From Comamonadaceae bacterium PBBC1 (GTDB lineage Bacteria > Pseudomonadota > Gammaproteobacteria > Burkholderiales > Burkholderiaceae_C), in assembly GCA_002256145.1 (NCBI GenBank), contig NKIP01000010.1:62001-126000 (forward strand): DNA of 64,000 nt, given 5' to 3'. The notes under the pieces are model-generated. The model was not told the origin of the DNA. It saw only the letters and a list, made by a program, of their open reading frames with translations, and did not search any database. Shown here one piece after another: positions 9,701 through 16,812 of the stretch. Positions within the stretch are counted from its first letter, which is position 1; the number at the start of each line of letters is the position of its first letter. The position numbers were made by a program, and so were the translations under genes.

Positions 9701-9817
9701 AACCCGATGCAGGGGGTATCGGTGACCGATGATGGTTGTGACTGTTGGCCTTGATTGGACATCCTGCAATGCCTCTTGGCTCGGTCTGAATTCCAAGAGC
9801 CTTCAAATGAACCCGCA

Positions 9818-11605
9818 TCAAGCAGAGGGTTCTTCGCTGGCCCATTCCCCACGATGGTGCAACCGCGCATAAGCCCCCCCCCGCGCCAACAATTCAGCAG
9901 GCACACCTTGCTCGACAATGCTGCCGCGCTCCATGACCACCACACGGTCTGCGTGCTCAATGGTGGACAGACGGTGGGCCACGATCAAGGTAGTGCGGTT
10001 TTCCATGAGTTTTTGCAAGGCGTCTTGAACCAGGCGTTCGGACTCGTTGTCCAGCGCTGAAGTGGCCTCATCCAAAATCAGGATCGGCGCGTCTTTGTAC
10101 AAGGCTCGGGCGATGGCCAGACGTTGGCGCTGTCCACCTGAAAGCTGGTTGGCGTTGTGCCCCAACAGGGTGTCCATGCCTTGGGGCAGGGTTTGCACAT
10201 GAGCCCACAAATTGGCCGCCTGCAGGCATTGTTGAACTTTGTCGCGGTCCGTGTCGTGGCCGAGGCTCACATTGGCCGCCAAGGTGTCATTGAGCATGAC
10301 CACGTCTTGGCTGACCATGGCCAGCTGGGCACGCAAGCTGTCCAGTTGCCATTGACCCAAAGGCACACCATCGAGCAGTATTTGCCCGCTGGTGGGGTTC
10401 AGAAAACGTGGCAGCAGTTGAATCAAGGTGGTTTTACCCGCGCCCGAGGTGCCAACCAAGGCGACCGTTTCGCCGGGTTTGACACTCAAATCGATGTGCG
10501 ACAAGGCTGGGGCGCTGTCCGGGTTGAACTGTACGCTCACCCCTTGCCATTCAATGGCACCACTGACCCGCGCAACTTGGTGCTGTCCTTGCGATTCATG
10601 AGGCGAATCGTGCATCAAGGCCAAACCCCTTTCAAGCGCAGCCAAACCTCGGGTGATGGGATTGGCCACATCGGCCAGGCGTTTGATGGGCGCTATCAAC
10701 ATGAGCATGGCGGTGATGAAGGCGACAAAGCCGCCCACGGTGGCCCCGGAGGCGGCATCCCGGCTTTGCATCAAGGCGATCATCAACACCAGCGATAAGG
10801 CGATTGCCGCCATGATTTGGGTCATGGGCGTCATGGCGGCTGAAGCAATGGTCGATTTGAGTGCCAAGTGCCGCAAACGCTGACCCAAAGAGTTGAAGCG
10901 TGCCATTTGCTGGCTTTGTGCGCCGTGTAAACGGACCATGCGGTGGGCCAATACATTTTCTTCCACGACATAAGCCAAGTCATCGGTCGCTTGTTGACTT
11001 TCTTTGGTCAGCCGATAGAGGCGTCGCGACAGGACTTTCATGATCCAGCTCAAGCCAGGTGCCACAGTGAACACCACCAAGGTGAGTTTCCAGTTGAGCC
11101 ACATCAGGTAGCCCACCAAGGCCAACAAGGTAAAGCCGTCGCGTGACAAACCGATCAAGGCAGAAATGAGTTGTGAAGCGCCTGTTTGGACCTCATAAAC
11201 CACTGTGTTGGACAAGGCACTGGCCGATTGGCGGCTGAACAAGGACATGTCGGCGTGAACCAATTTGCCAAAAAGATCACTGCGCAATTTTTCCATGCCA
11301 TCGTTGGTCACTCGGGCTAAAGCGTATTGGGCTAAAAAATGGGCCAAACCGCGCAAAGTGAACAAGCCAATGACCACGACAGGAATGGACCACAAAGGCA
11401 ACTTGTTCTGAGCAAACCCATTGTCTAGCAGAGGTTGAAACAGGGCAGGAATCAAAGGCTCGGTCAGTGCTGCGACCAAGGTCGCGCCAATGGCCAAAAG
11501 CCAAACGCCCCGTTGTTTGGCAAAGTAAGGGGACAAGCGCAGCAGTCTGTGGCGTATGCCCGGCTGTTGCGGCTCAGGCGCAGGTGAGTGTGGATGGTCG
11601 GACAT
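9818..11605 (-). CDS. msbA: Lipid A export ABC transporter MsbA
   Basis: MsbA flips lipid A-core from the inner to the outer leaflet of the inner membrane. The 595-aa half-transporter has an N-terminal six-helix membrane domain (about residues 30-310) and a C-terminal ATPase with Walker A GTSGAGKT (385-392), signature LSGGQRQR and Walker B ILILDEATSALD. The ATG at 11605 is preferred to the longer frame reaching 11728, whose N-terminus looks non-coding. It is divergent from tolB. An unspecific multidrug exporter of the same fold is the alternative, but length and type fit MsbA. Confidence 0.88.
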   Translation of the reverse strand: MSDHPHSPAPEPQQPGIRHRLLRLSPYFAKQRGVWLLAIGATLVAALTEPLIPALFQPLLDNGFAQNKLPLWSIPVVVIGLFTLRGLAHFLAQYALARVTNDGMEKLRSDLFGKLVHADMSLFSRQSASALSNTVVYEVQTGASQLISALIGLSRDGFTLLALVGYLMWLNWKLTLVVFTVAPGLSWIMKVLSRRLYRLTKESQQATDDLAYVVEENVLAHRMVRLHGAQSQQMARFNSLGQRLRHLALKSTIASAAMTPMTQIMAAIALSLVLMIALMQSRDAASGATVGGFVAFITAMLMLIAPIKRLADVANPITRGLAALERGLALMHDSPHESQGQHQVARVSGAIEWQGVSVQFNPDSAPALSHIDLSVKPGETVALVGTSGAGKTTLIQLLPRFLNPTSGQILLDGVPLGQWQLDSLRAQLAMVSQDVVMLNDTLAANVSLGHDTDRDKVQQCLQAANLWAHVQTLPQGMDTLLGHNANQLSGGQRQRLAIARALYKDAPILILDEATSALDNESERLVQDALQKLMENRTTLIVAHRLSTIEHADRVVVMERGSIVEQGVPAELLARGGAYARLHHRGEWASEEPSA

Positions 11606-11746
11606 GTGTTGTGGATTGTAAGCAGCCCCCTTCAGTGCCTGTGCTGTAGCTTCGTTTTGATACAGGGACAAGGGCAAAGCAAAGCAAAAGGCCCTTCTGT
11701 CGGTGTACGATCGCAGCTTCATTGGCACTTGAGCTCAGAGAGGTCT

Positions 11747-13036
11747 ATGACTTTGTTTTCCAAATCCCCGCTGTGGATCGCCCAGTTGTTCAGGGCCATT
11801 GTTTTACTGGGATTGAGTGTGCCTGCCTGGGGACAATTTCGTGTAGAGGTCTCCGGTGTGGGCATGACCCAGTTGCCCGTGCTCATTGCGCCTTTCAAAG
11901 GCGAAGCCTCGGTGCCGCAAAAAATCGCCACCATTGTGCAATCCGACTTGGAGCGCAGTGGCTTGTTCAAGGCTTTGAATGCAGCGGGCATTTCGCTCGA
12001 TGAAATGAGCCGACCCGACTGGTCTTCGCTGCGTTCTCAATCGGTTGAAGCCCTCGTGGCCGGCTCGGTCACACGTCTGGCAGACGGGCGTTTTGACATT
12101 CGCGCCCGACTTTGGGATGCCGTCAAAGGCCAAGAAAAAGCAGATTTTCGCGACACGGTGGTGCTGGGTGATTTGCGTTTATCGGCCCACCGTTTGTCCG
12201 ACTGGGTTTACCAGCAATTGACGGGGACACCGGGCGTATTTGCAACCCGAATCAGCTACGTGACCAAGGCAGCCGGTCGCTACAGCCTATGGATTGCAGA
12301 CTCTGATGGCGAGGGTGCCAAGTCGGCGCTCAGCAGCCCCGAGCCCATCATTTCGCCCTCATGGTCCCCCAATGGCCAGCAATTGGCCTATGTTTCTTTT
12401 GAGTCGCGCAAACCCGTGATTTACGTGCACGAACTGGCCAGTGGCCAGCGTCGGGTGGTGGCCAATTTCAAGGGCTCGAACAGTGCGCCGGCTTGGGCAC
12501 CCGATGGTCGGTCACTGGTGGCAACGCTCAGCCGTGATGGCGGATCTCAGCTTTATCGCATCGACTTGGCAGGTGGCGAACCCAGACGCTTGACCCAGGG
12601 CAACATCAACACAGAGCCTGCTTTTTCACCCGATGGCACAGCGCTTTACTTCGTCAGTGATCGCGGAGGCAGCCCTCAAATTTACCGCATGCCCGCTCAA
12701 GGCGGTCCCGCTGAGCGTGTGACTTTTTCGGGCAATTACAACATCTCGCCCACCATCAGCCAGGATGGGCGCTGGCTGGCATATGTTTCTCGCACGGGTG
12801 CGGGCTTTTCTTTGCAGTTGATGGACGTCAATTCGGGCCAAGTCATCGCCTTGACCGATACGTCTGCTGACGAGCGCCCCAGTTTTGCGCCCAACAGTCG
12901 AATGATCATGTATGCCACGGTCCAACGCGGACAAGAAGCTTTGATGACGACCACATTGGATGGTCGCATCCGCGCCCGTTTGGCCGGTCAAGCCGGTGAT
13001 CTTCGAGAACCTCATTGGGGACCCATGAGAAAATAA
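11747..13036 (+). CDS. tolB: Tol-Pal system beta-propeller protein TolB
   Basis: TolB is the periplasmic partner of Pal and links the Tol motor to the outer membrane during division. The 429-aa protein has a signal peptide (hydrophobic residues 9-28, likely cleavage after AWG), an N-terminal alpha/beta domain, and at least five propeller blades visible as repeated SPSWSPNG, APAWAPDG, EPAFSPDG, SPTISQDG and RPSFAPNS segments. The ATG at 11747 follows a GAGAGAGG ribosome-binding site. pal starts 30 bp downstream. The usual upstream tolQ, tolR and tolA are absent here; msbA lies divergently upstream. Confidence 0.95.
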   Translation: MTLFSKSPLWIAQLFRAIVLLGLSVPAWGQFRVEVSGVGMTQLPVLIAPFKGEASVPQKIATIVQSDLERSGLFKALNAAGISLDEMSRPDWSSLRSQSVEALVAGSVTRLADGRFDIRARLWDAVKGQEKADFRDTVVLGDLRLSAHRLSDWVYQQLTGTPGVFATRISYVTKAAGRYSLWIADSDGEGAKSALSSPEPIISPSWSPNGQQLAYVSFESRKPVIYVHELASGQRRVVANFKGSNSAPAWAPDGRSLVATLSRDGGSQLYRIDLAGGEPRRLTQGNINTEPAFSPDGTALYFVSDRGGSPQIYRMPAQGGPAERVTFSGNYNISPTISQDGRWLAYVSRTGAGFSLQLMDVNSGQVIALTDTSADERPSFAPNSRMIMYATVQRGQEALMTTTLDGRIRARLAGQAGDLREPHWGPMRK

Positions 13037-13066
13037 TCATGTCATTTGTTTTTCAAAAGGTGAGAT

Positions 13067-13600
13067 ATGCGTACAAAAATTCTGACAGCTCTGTTTTTTT
13101 CGGCTCTTTTGGCCGGTTGTGCTTCGGGGGTCAAGCTTGACGAGGTGCCTGTTGAGGACCGCTCGGCCACGCCCGCCGGTGCCAATGTTCAAGCTCAACC
13201 CATTGGCAGCGCTGCGCAAACCAGCGTCTCCAACGTGATCAGCGAAAAATCGAGCAACGGCATCGGTCCTGTAGGCGTTGAACATGTGGTGTTCTTTGAC
13301 TACGACAGCTTTGTGGTTCGTGCAGATGCCCGGCCAGTCATTGAAAATCACGCCCGTTTCCTGCAAGCCAACAAACAACGCAAAGCCAATTTGGAAGGCC
13401 ACACCGACGAGCGCGGTGGCCGCGAATACAACTTGGCCTTGGGTCAAAAGCGTGCGGAAGCTGTTCGCCAAGCTTTGGCTTTGCTCGGTGTGTCTGACGC
13501 CCAGCTCGAGGCGGTCAGCTACGGCAAGGAAAAGCCTGCAGCCCAAGGCAGTGCCGAAACGGATCTGGCCAAAAACCGCCGCGTTGAAATACGTTATTGA
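13067..13600 (+). CDS. pal: Peptidoglycan-associated lipoprotein Pal
   Basis: Pal is an outer-membrane lipoprotein that binds peptidoglycan and TolB. The 177-aa precursor has a lipobox LAGC with the lipidated Cys at residue 18, a flexible linker, and an OmpA-like domain with FFDYDSF (76-82) and GHTDERG (111-117). A clear AAAGGTGAG ribosome-binding site precedes the ATG. Its TGA overlaps the ATG of cpoB, so the two are translationally coupled. Confidence 0.96.
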   Translation: MRTKILTALFFSALLAGCASGVKLDEVPVEDRSATPAGANVQAQPIGSAAQTSVSNVISEKSSNGIGPVGVEHVVFFDYDSFVVRADARPVIENHARFLQANKQRKANLEGHTDERGGREYNLALGQKRAEAVRQALALLGVSDAQLEAVSYGKEKPAAQGSAETDLAKNRRVEIRY

Positions 13601-14403
13601 TGACCGTTATGCCAATTTTTAACACACGGTCGGCTTCGGCCGGCCTCGCCCTGACTCTGGCTTTGTTAGGGGCGGGAGGCTCCGCCAATGCCGCCTTGTT
13701 CGGTGATGATGAGGCCAGGCGAGCCATATTGGACCTTCGTCAAAAATTGGAGCAATCCCAGACCGCCCAAAAAGCCTTGGTCGAGGAAAGCAACCAGTCT
13801 CAAGCCCAGCTGAATGCTCAGCTGCGGCGCTCTTTGTTGGATTTGCAAACCCAAATTGATGCACTGAAGGCTGATCTTGCCAAAAGCCTGGGCCAGCAAG
13901 AACGCCTCGCGCGTGACCTGACCGAATTGCAATTGCGACAAAAAGATGTTCTTTTGTCCGTGGATGACCGTTTGAAGCGCTTTGAGCCCGTCAAAGTCTC
14001 GGTGGATGGCCGCGAGCACTTGGTGGAGCCCGCTGAAAAACGTGATTTTGAACAAGCCATGGATGTTTTTCGGCAAGGTGATTTCTTGGCAGCGCAAGTG
14101 GCTTTGACGACTTTTGTGACGCGCCATCACAACAGTGTTTATCTGCCCTCGGCCCTTTTTTGGTTGGGCAATGCCCAATACGCCACCAAATCTTACAAAG
14201 AGTCGATGGCGAATTTCCAAAAAATGCTGACGCTTGCGCCCAACCATCCCCGAGCAGCAGAGTCCATGCTGGCGATTTCGAACGTGCAAATTGAACTGAA
14301 AGACCTCAAAGCAGCACGCGTCACTCTGACCGACTTGGTCAAGTCTTATCCTGAGTCCGAAACAGCTGCGACGGCCCGTGATCGCTTGTCTCGCCTGCGT
14401 TAA
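13600..14403 (+). CDS. cpoB: Cell division coordinator CpoB (YbgF)
   Basis: CpoB is the periplasmic Tol-associated protein that coordinates peptidoglycan synthesis with outer-membrane constriction. The 267-aa protein has a signal peptide ending near SANA (about residue 31), a coiled-coil region rich in Gln/Leu (about 40-130) that mediates trimerisation in the family, and C-terminal TPR-type repeats (FWLGNAQYATKSYKESMANF). The ATG at 13600 overlaps the pal stop; a second in-frame ATG at 13609 is possible. It closes the tolB-pal-cpoB cluster, 12 bp before a membrane transporter gene. Confidence 0.92.
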   Translation: MTVMPIFNTRSASAGLALTLALLGAGGSANAALFGDDEARRAILDLRQKLEQSQTAQKALVEESNQSQAQLNAQLRRSLLDLQTQIDALKADLAKSLGQQERLARDLTELQLRQKDVLLSVDDRLKRFEPVKVSVDGREHLVEPAEKRDFEQAMDVFRQGDFLAAQVALTTFVTRHHNSVYLPSALFWLGNAQYATKSYKESMANFQKMLTLAPNHPRAAESMLAISNVQIELKDLKAARVTLTDLVKSYPESETAATARDRLSRLR

Positions 14404-14415
14404 GGTTCGACCAAA

Positions 14416-15534
14416 GTGATCACATTGGCTGATGTTCAGACCCAAAGCCATTGGGTTTTGGGCCTTTCCTTTTTTCTGGCCGTGTTGGCAGGTGGTGTTT
14501 TGCACCGCAGTCATTTTTGTACCATGGGTGCGCTCAGTGACATTTTTCTGATGGGCAGCGCCACCCGTTTGCGCCAATGGGTTTTGACTGTGGCCGTGGC
14601 CATCCTGGGTTTTGGAGCGATGGCTGGCTTGGGCTTGATCTCGCCGCAAAACACCATCTACGCAAACACATCATTGAGTTTTGTTTCCTTGGGCTTGGGT
14701 GGCTTGCTGTTTGGGTCAGGCATGGTGCTGGCATCGGGCTGCATCAGCAAGTCCTTGACGCGACTGGGTGCCGGGAATTTAAAGTCTTTGGTGGTTCTTT
14801 TGGTTGTGGGGGTATCGGCATTGGCCACCATGAGGGGTTTGCCTGCGGTATGGCGAGTCCATGCGCTCGATCCCATCAGTCTTCCTTTGAGTCATGGGGC
14901 TTTTGTGGGGCAGTGGGTCACGCATTGGACCGGTTGGACACTGGCATCCGCTTCAGGTGTTTCAGCTGGTTTTGTCGGCGCGTTGCTGCTGTTGTGGGTC
15001 TTTAAGGATGCATCGTTTCGTTCATGGCGGGATGCCTGGCCTGGACTGGCCGTTGGCAGCTGTGTTGTGGTTGCTTGGTGGGTCAGTGGCGTTTTGGGTT
15101 TTGTGTCCGAACACCCGGAAACCCTGGACACCGTGTTTTTGACCACGGCAAGTGCTCGCATGGAGGCCGTCAGCATGACAGCACCTGTGGCATTGTGGTG
15201 GGACGCTTGGATGTACTTCAGTGATGGGAGCAAACGTCTGACTTTGGGCATGGTTTGGGTGCCGGGCTTGATTCTCGGGTCCTTCCTGAGTGCAAGTCAT
15301 GAAGGCTCGTTTCGCTGGGAGGGGTTCACACAAACGCCTGATCTGGTGTCACATTTGCTGGGCGGGGTGTTGATGGGGGTGGGCGGTGTCTTGGCCATGG
15401 GGTGCACGTTTGGTCAAGGTTTGTCCGGTTTGTCGACCCTGAGTTGGGGCAGCATGTTGGCTGTGGCAGGTATGGTTTTGGGTGCGTGGCTGACCTTTCA
15501 GTGGCAAATGCGCCGTGCAGAGGCCTTGGCATGA
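14416..15534 (+). CDS. YeeE/YedE-family sulfur-compound transporter
   Basis: The 372-aa protein is strongly hydrophobic, with about nine or ten membrane segments, and belongs to the YeeE/YedE (DUF395) family whose characterised member TsuA takes up thiosulfate. Three conserved-looking cysteines sit in the expected contexts: C35 (SHFCTMG), C109 (ASGCISKSL) and C330 (AMGCTFGQGLSG), matching the relay of cysteines proposed for thiosulfate passage. Translation starts at GTG 14416. The stop overlaps the tcdA start (ATGATG), suggesting a functional tie with sulfur-dependent tRNA modification. Confidence 0.82.
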   Translation: MITLADVQTQSHWVLGLSFFLAVLAGGVLHRSHFCTMGALSDIFLMGSATRLRQWVLTVAVAILGFGAMAGLGLISPQNTIYANTSLSFVSLGLGGLLFGSGMVLASGCISKSLTRLGAGNLKSLVVLLVVGVSALATMRGLPAVWRVHALDPISLPLSHGAFVGQWVTHWTGWTLASASGVSAGFVGALLLLWVFKDASFRSWRDAWPGLAVGSCVVVAWWVSGVLGFVSEHPETLDTVFLTTASARMEAVSMTAPVALWWDAWMYFSDGSKRLTLGMVWVPGLILGSFLSASHEGSFRWEGFTQTPDLVSHLLGGVLMGVGGVLAMGCTFGQGLSGLSTLSWGSMLAVAGMVLGAWLTFQWQMRRAEALA

Positions 15535-16298
15535 TGTCCCTGGACGAAGAGCGGCGTTTTGGTGGTTTACAGCGCCTGTATGGTTTGTCTGGCGCACAGC
15601 GCATTCGTCAAGCCCATGTGGTGGTGGTGGGCATTGGTGGTGTGGGTTCTTGGGCTGCCGAGGCTTTGGCCCGAAGTGGTGTGGCACGTCTGAGTCTCCT
15701 GGACATGGACCACATCGCGCCATCCAACATCAATCGCCAAATCCATGCCCTGACGCACACCACGGGACAGGCCAAGGTCGAGGCGATGCGCGAAAGAATC
15801 GCCTTGATTCACCCGGAATGCCAGGTCGATGCCATTGATGATTTTGTGACGCCTGAAAATTGGCCAAGTGTTTTGCCCGCCCAGCCCGATGCGGTGATCG
15901 ATGCCTGCGATCAGCTCAGAGCCAAGGTGAGCATGGCCCACTGGGCTCTTCAAAACAAAATCGGTTTTGTGTCAGTGGGGGCAGCAGGTGGTAAACGATT
16001 GGCCCACCTCGTGGATGTGCAAGACTTGTCCCGCATCACGCACGACCCTCTGTTGGCACAATTGCGCTACCGTTTGCGAAAGCATCATGGGGGTGCACGA
16101 GACGGCAAGTTGATGGGTGTTCAAGGGATATTTAGCCGAGAGTCTGTCGCGCCTCCCGATGCTTCGTGTTTGCTTGAAGGCGATGGCTCTCTCAATTGCC
16201 ATGGGTATGGGTCCGTGGTCAGCGTGACGGCCACTTTCGGCATGTGCGCAGCCTCTGTCATTTTGAACTTTTTGGCAACTTCCCTCGATAAGCCCTGA
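15531..16298 (+). CDS. tcdA: tRNA threonylcarbamoyladenosine dehydratase TcdA (CsdL)
   Basis: TcdA converts t6A37 of tRNA into its cyclic form in an ATP-dependent reaction. The 255-aa protein is a ThiF/E1-like enzyme with nucleotide-binding GIGGVGSW (residues 34-41) and the family SNINRQIHAL segment. Start ATG 15531 overlaps the stop of the transporter gene; 15534 is an alternative ATG three bases on. In E. coli the homologue works with the CsdA-CsdE sulfur-transfer pair. A tRNA-Lys gene, whose product is itself a t6A-modified tRNA in many bacteria, follows 50 bp later. Confidence 0.9.
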   Translation: MMSLDEERRFGGLQRLYGLSGAQRIRQAHVVVVGIGGVGSWAAEALARSGVARLSLLDMDHIAPSNINRQIHALTHTTGQAKVEAMRERIALIHPECQVDAIDDFVTPENWPSVLPAQPDAVIDACDQLRAKVSMAHWALQNKIGFVSVGAAGGKRLAHLVDVQDLSRITHDPLLAQLRYRLRKHHGGARDGKLMGVQGIFSRESVAPPDASCLLEGDGSLNCHGYGSVVSVTATFGMCAASVILNFLATSLDKP

Positions 16299-16307
16299 AA
16301 AAGACGC

Positions 16308-16313
16308 TATAAT
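16308..16313 (+). promoter_or_regulatory. -10 element of the tRNA-Lys promoter
   Basis: A perfect TATAAT lies 36 bp upstream of the mature tRNA 5' end, just after the tcdA stop. No good -35 box is visible at the right distance, so the call rests on the -10 hexamer and position alone. Confidence 0.5.
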
Positions 16314-16321
16314 TTAAGTCT

Positions 16322-16346
16322 TGCTTGAGTGCACTGCATTCAAGCA
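16322..16346 (+). other. Dyad in the 5' leader of tRNA-Lys
   Basis: TGCTTGA (16322-16328) and TCAAGCA (16340-16346) are perfect 7-bp complements with further partial pairing inside. The hairpin ends two bases before the mature tRNA and would form in the precursor, possibly affecting 5' processing. Confidence 0.4.
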
Positions 16347-16348
16347 TA

Positions 16349-16424
16349 GGGACCATAGCTCAGTTGGTAGAGCAGCGGACTTTTAATCCGTTTGTCGTGG
16401 GTTCGACCCCCGCTGGTCCCACCA
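16349..16424 (+). tRNA. tRNA-Lys (anticodon TTT)
   Basis: A complete 76-nt cloverleaf: acceptor GGGACCA pairs with TGGTCCC, D-arm GCTCAGTTGGTAGAGC, anticodon arm GCGGA-CTTTTAA-TCCGT with anticodon TTT, T-arm with GGTTCGACCCC, and an encoded CCA end (16422-16424). Confidence 0.98.
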
Positions 16425-16430
16425 AATTTA

Positions 16431-16465
16431 AAAGCACTTTGTATTTCGGTACAAAGTGCTTTTTT
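16431..16465 (+). terminator. Rho-independent terminator after tRNA-Lys
   Basis: A perfect 13-bp stem AAAGCACTTTGTA (16431-16443) / TACAAAGTGCTTT (16450-16462) with loop TTTCGG, followed by Ts to 16465. It starts 6 bp after the tRNA CCA end and separates it from the downstream zinc-ribbon gene. Confidence 0.92.
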
Positions 16466-16522
16466 CATTGTCTCTTCAAGGATGGGCGTATTTCACGCAA
16501 ACCCATCGGAAAGCGTCTCGAC

Positions 16523-16774
16523 ATGTCAGTTGAATCGAACATCCACAACGAATTGAAAAAAATGGTGCTGTGCGAACCTTGCACCGGTATTCAGCGCAAC
16601 TGGCGTCGCGCTCCCGGTCATGCCGAACTGGTTCAAGGCAGCAACCGCAAAGAAACACGAGAAACTGGGCAGGTCACCATCACCCGTTACCGTTGCGACC
16701 GTTGTGGTACATCTTGGGAATACGAAAACAACAGGGCGGACCAGCATGCAGGCTGGTCCGTGGTGGGCGGCTGA
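16523..16774 (+). CDS. Small zinc-ribbon protein of unknown function
   Basis: An 83-aa ORF starting at ATG 16523, with GGAAAG (16508-16513) upstream. It contains two CxxC knuckles, C17-x2-C20 and C58-x2-C61 (CDRCGTSWEYEN), the pattern of a zinc ribbon that could bind nucleic acid or protein. The rest is polar and basic. The longer reading frame back to 16325 translates the tRNA and terminator and is rejected. Function is not recognised. It stands alone between the tRNA-Lys terminator and the convergent yheS gene. Confidence 0.65.
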   Translation: MSVESNIHNELKKMVLCEPCTGIQRNWRRAPGHAELVQGSNRKETRETGQVTITRYRCDRCGTSWEYENNRADQHAGWSVVGG

Positions 16775-16812
16775 ACGAACGCTGTGTTTTTATGGGCGGG
16801 GCGACGAGTGCT

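Noticed and set aside
9718..9730. 13-bp palindrome ATCGGTGACCGAT after rng
   Set aside because: Short and without a T-run; could occur by chance and has no second copy seen nearby.
16325..16522. Upstream extension of the zinc-ribbon frame
   Set aside because: It reads through tRNA-Lys and its terminator, so the protein must start later, at 16523.
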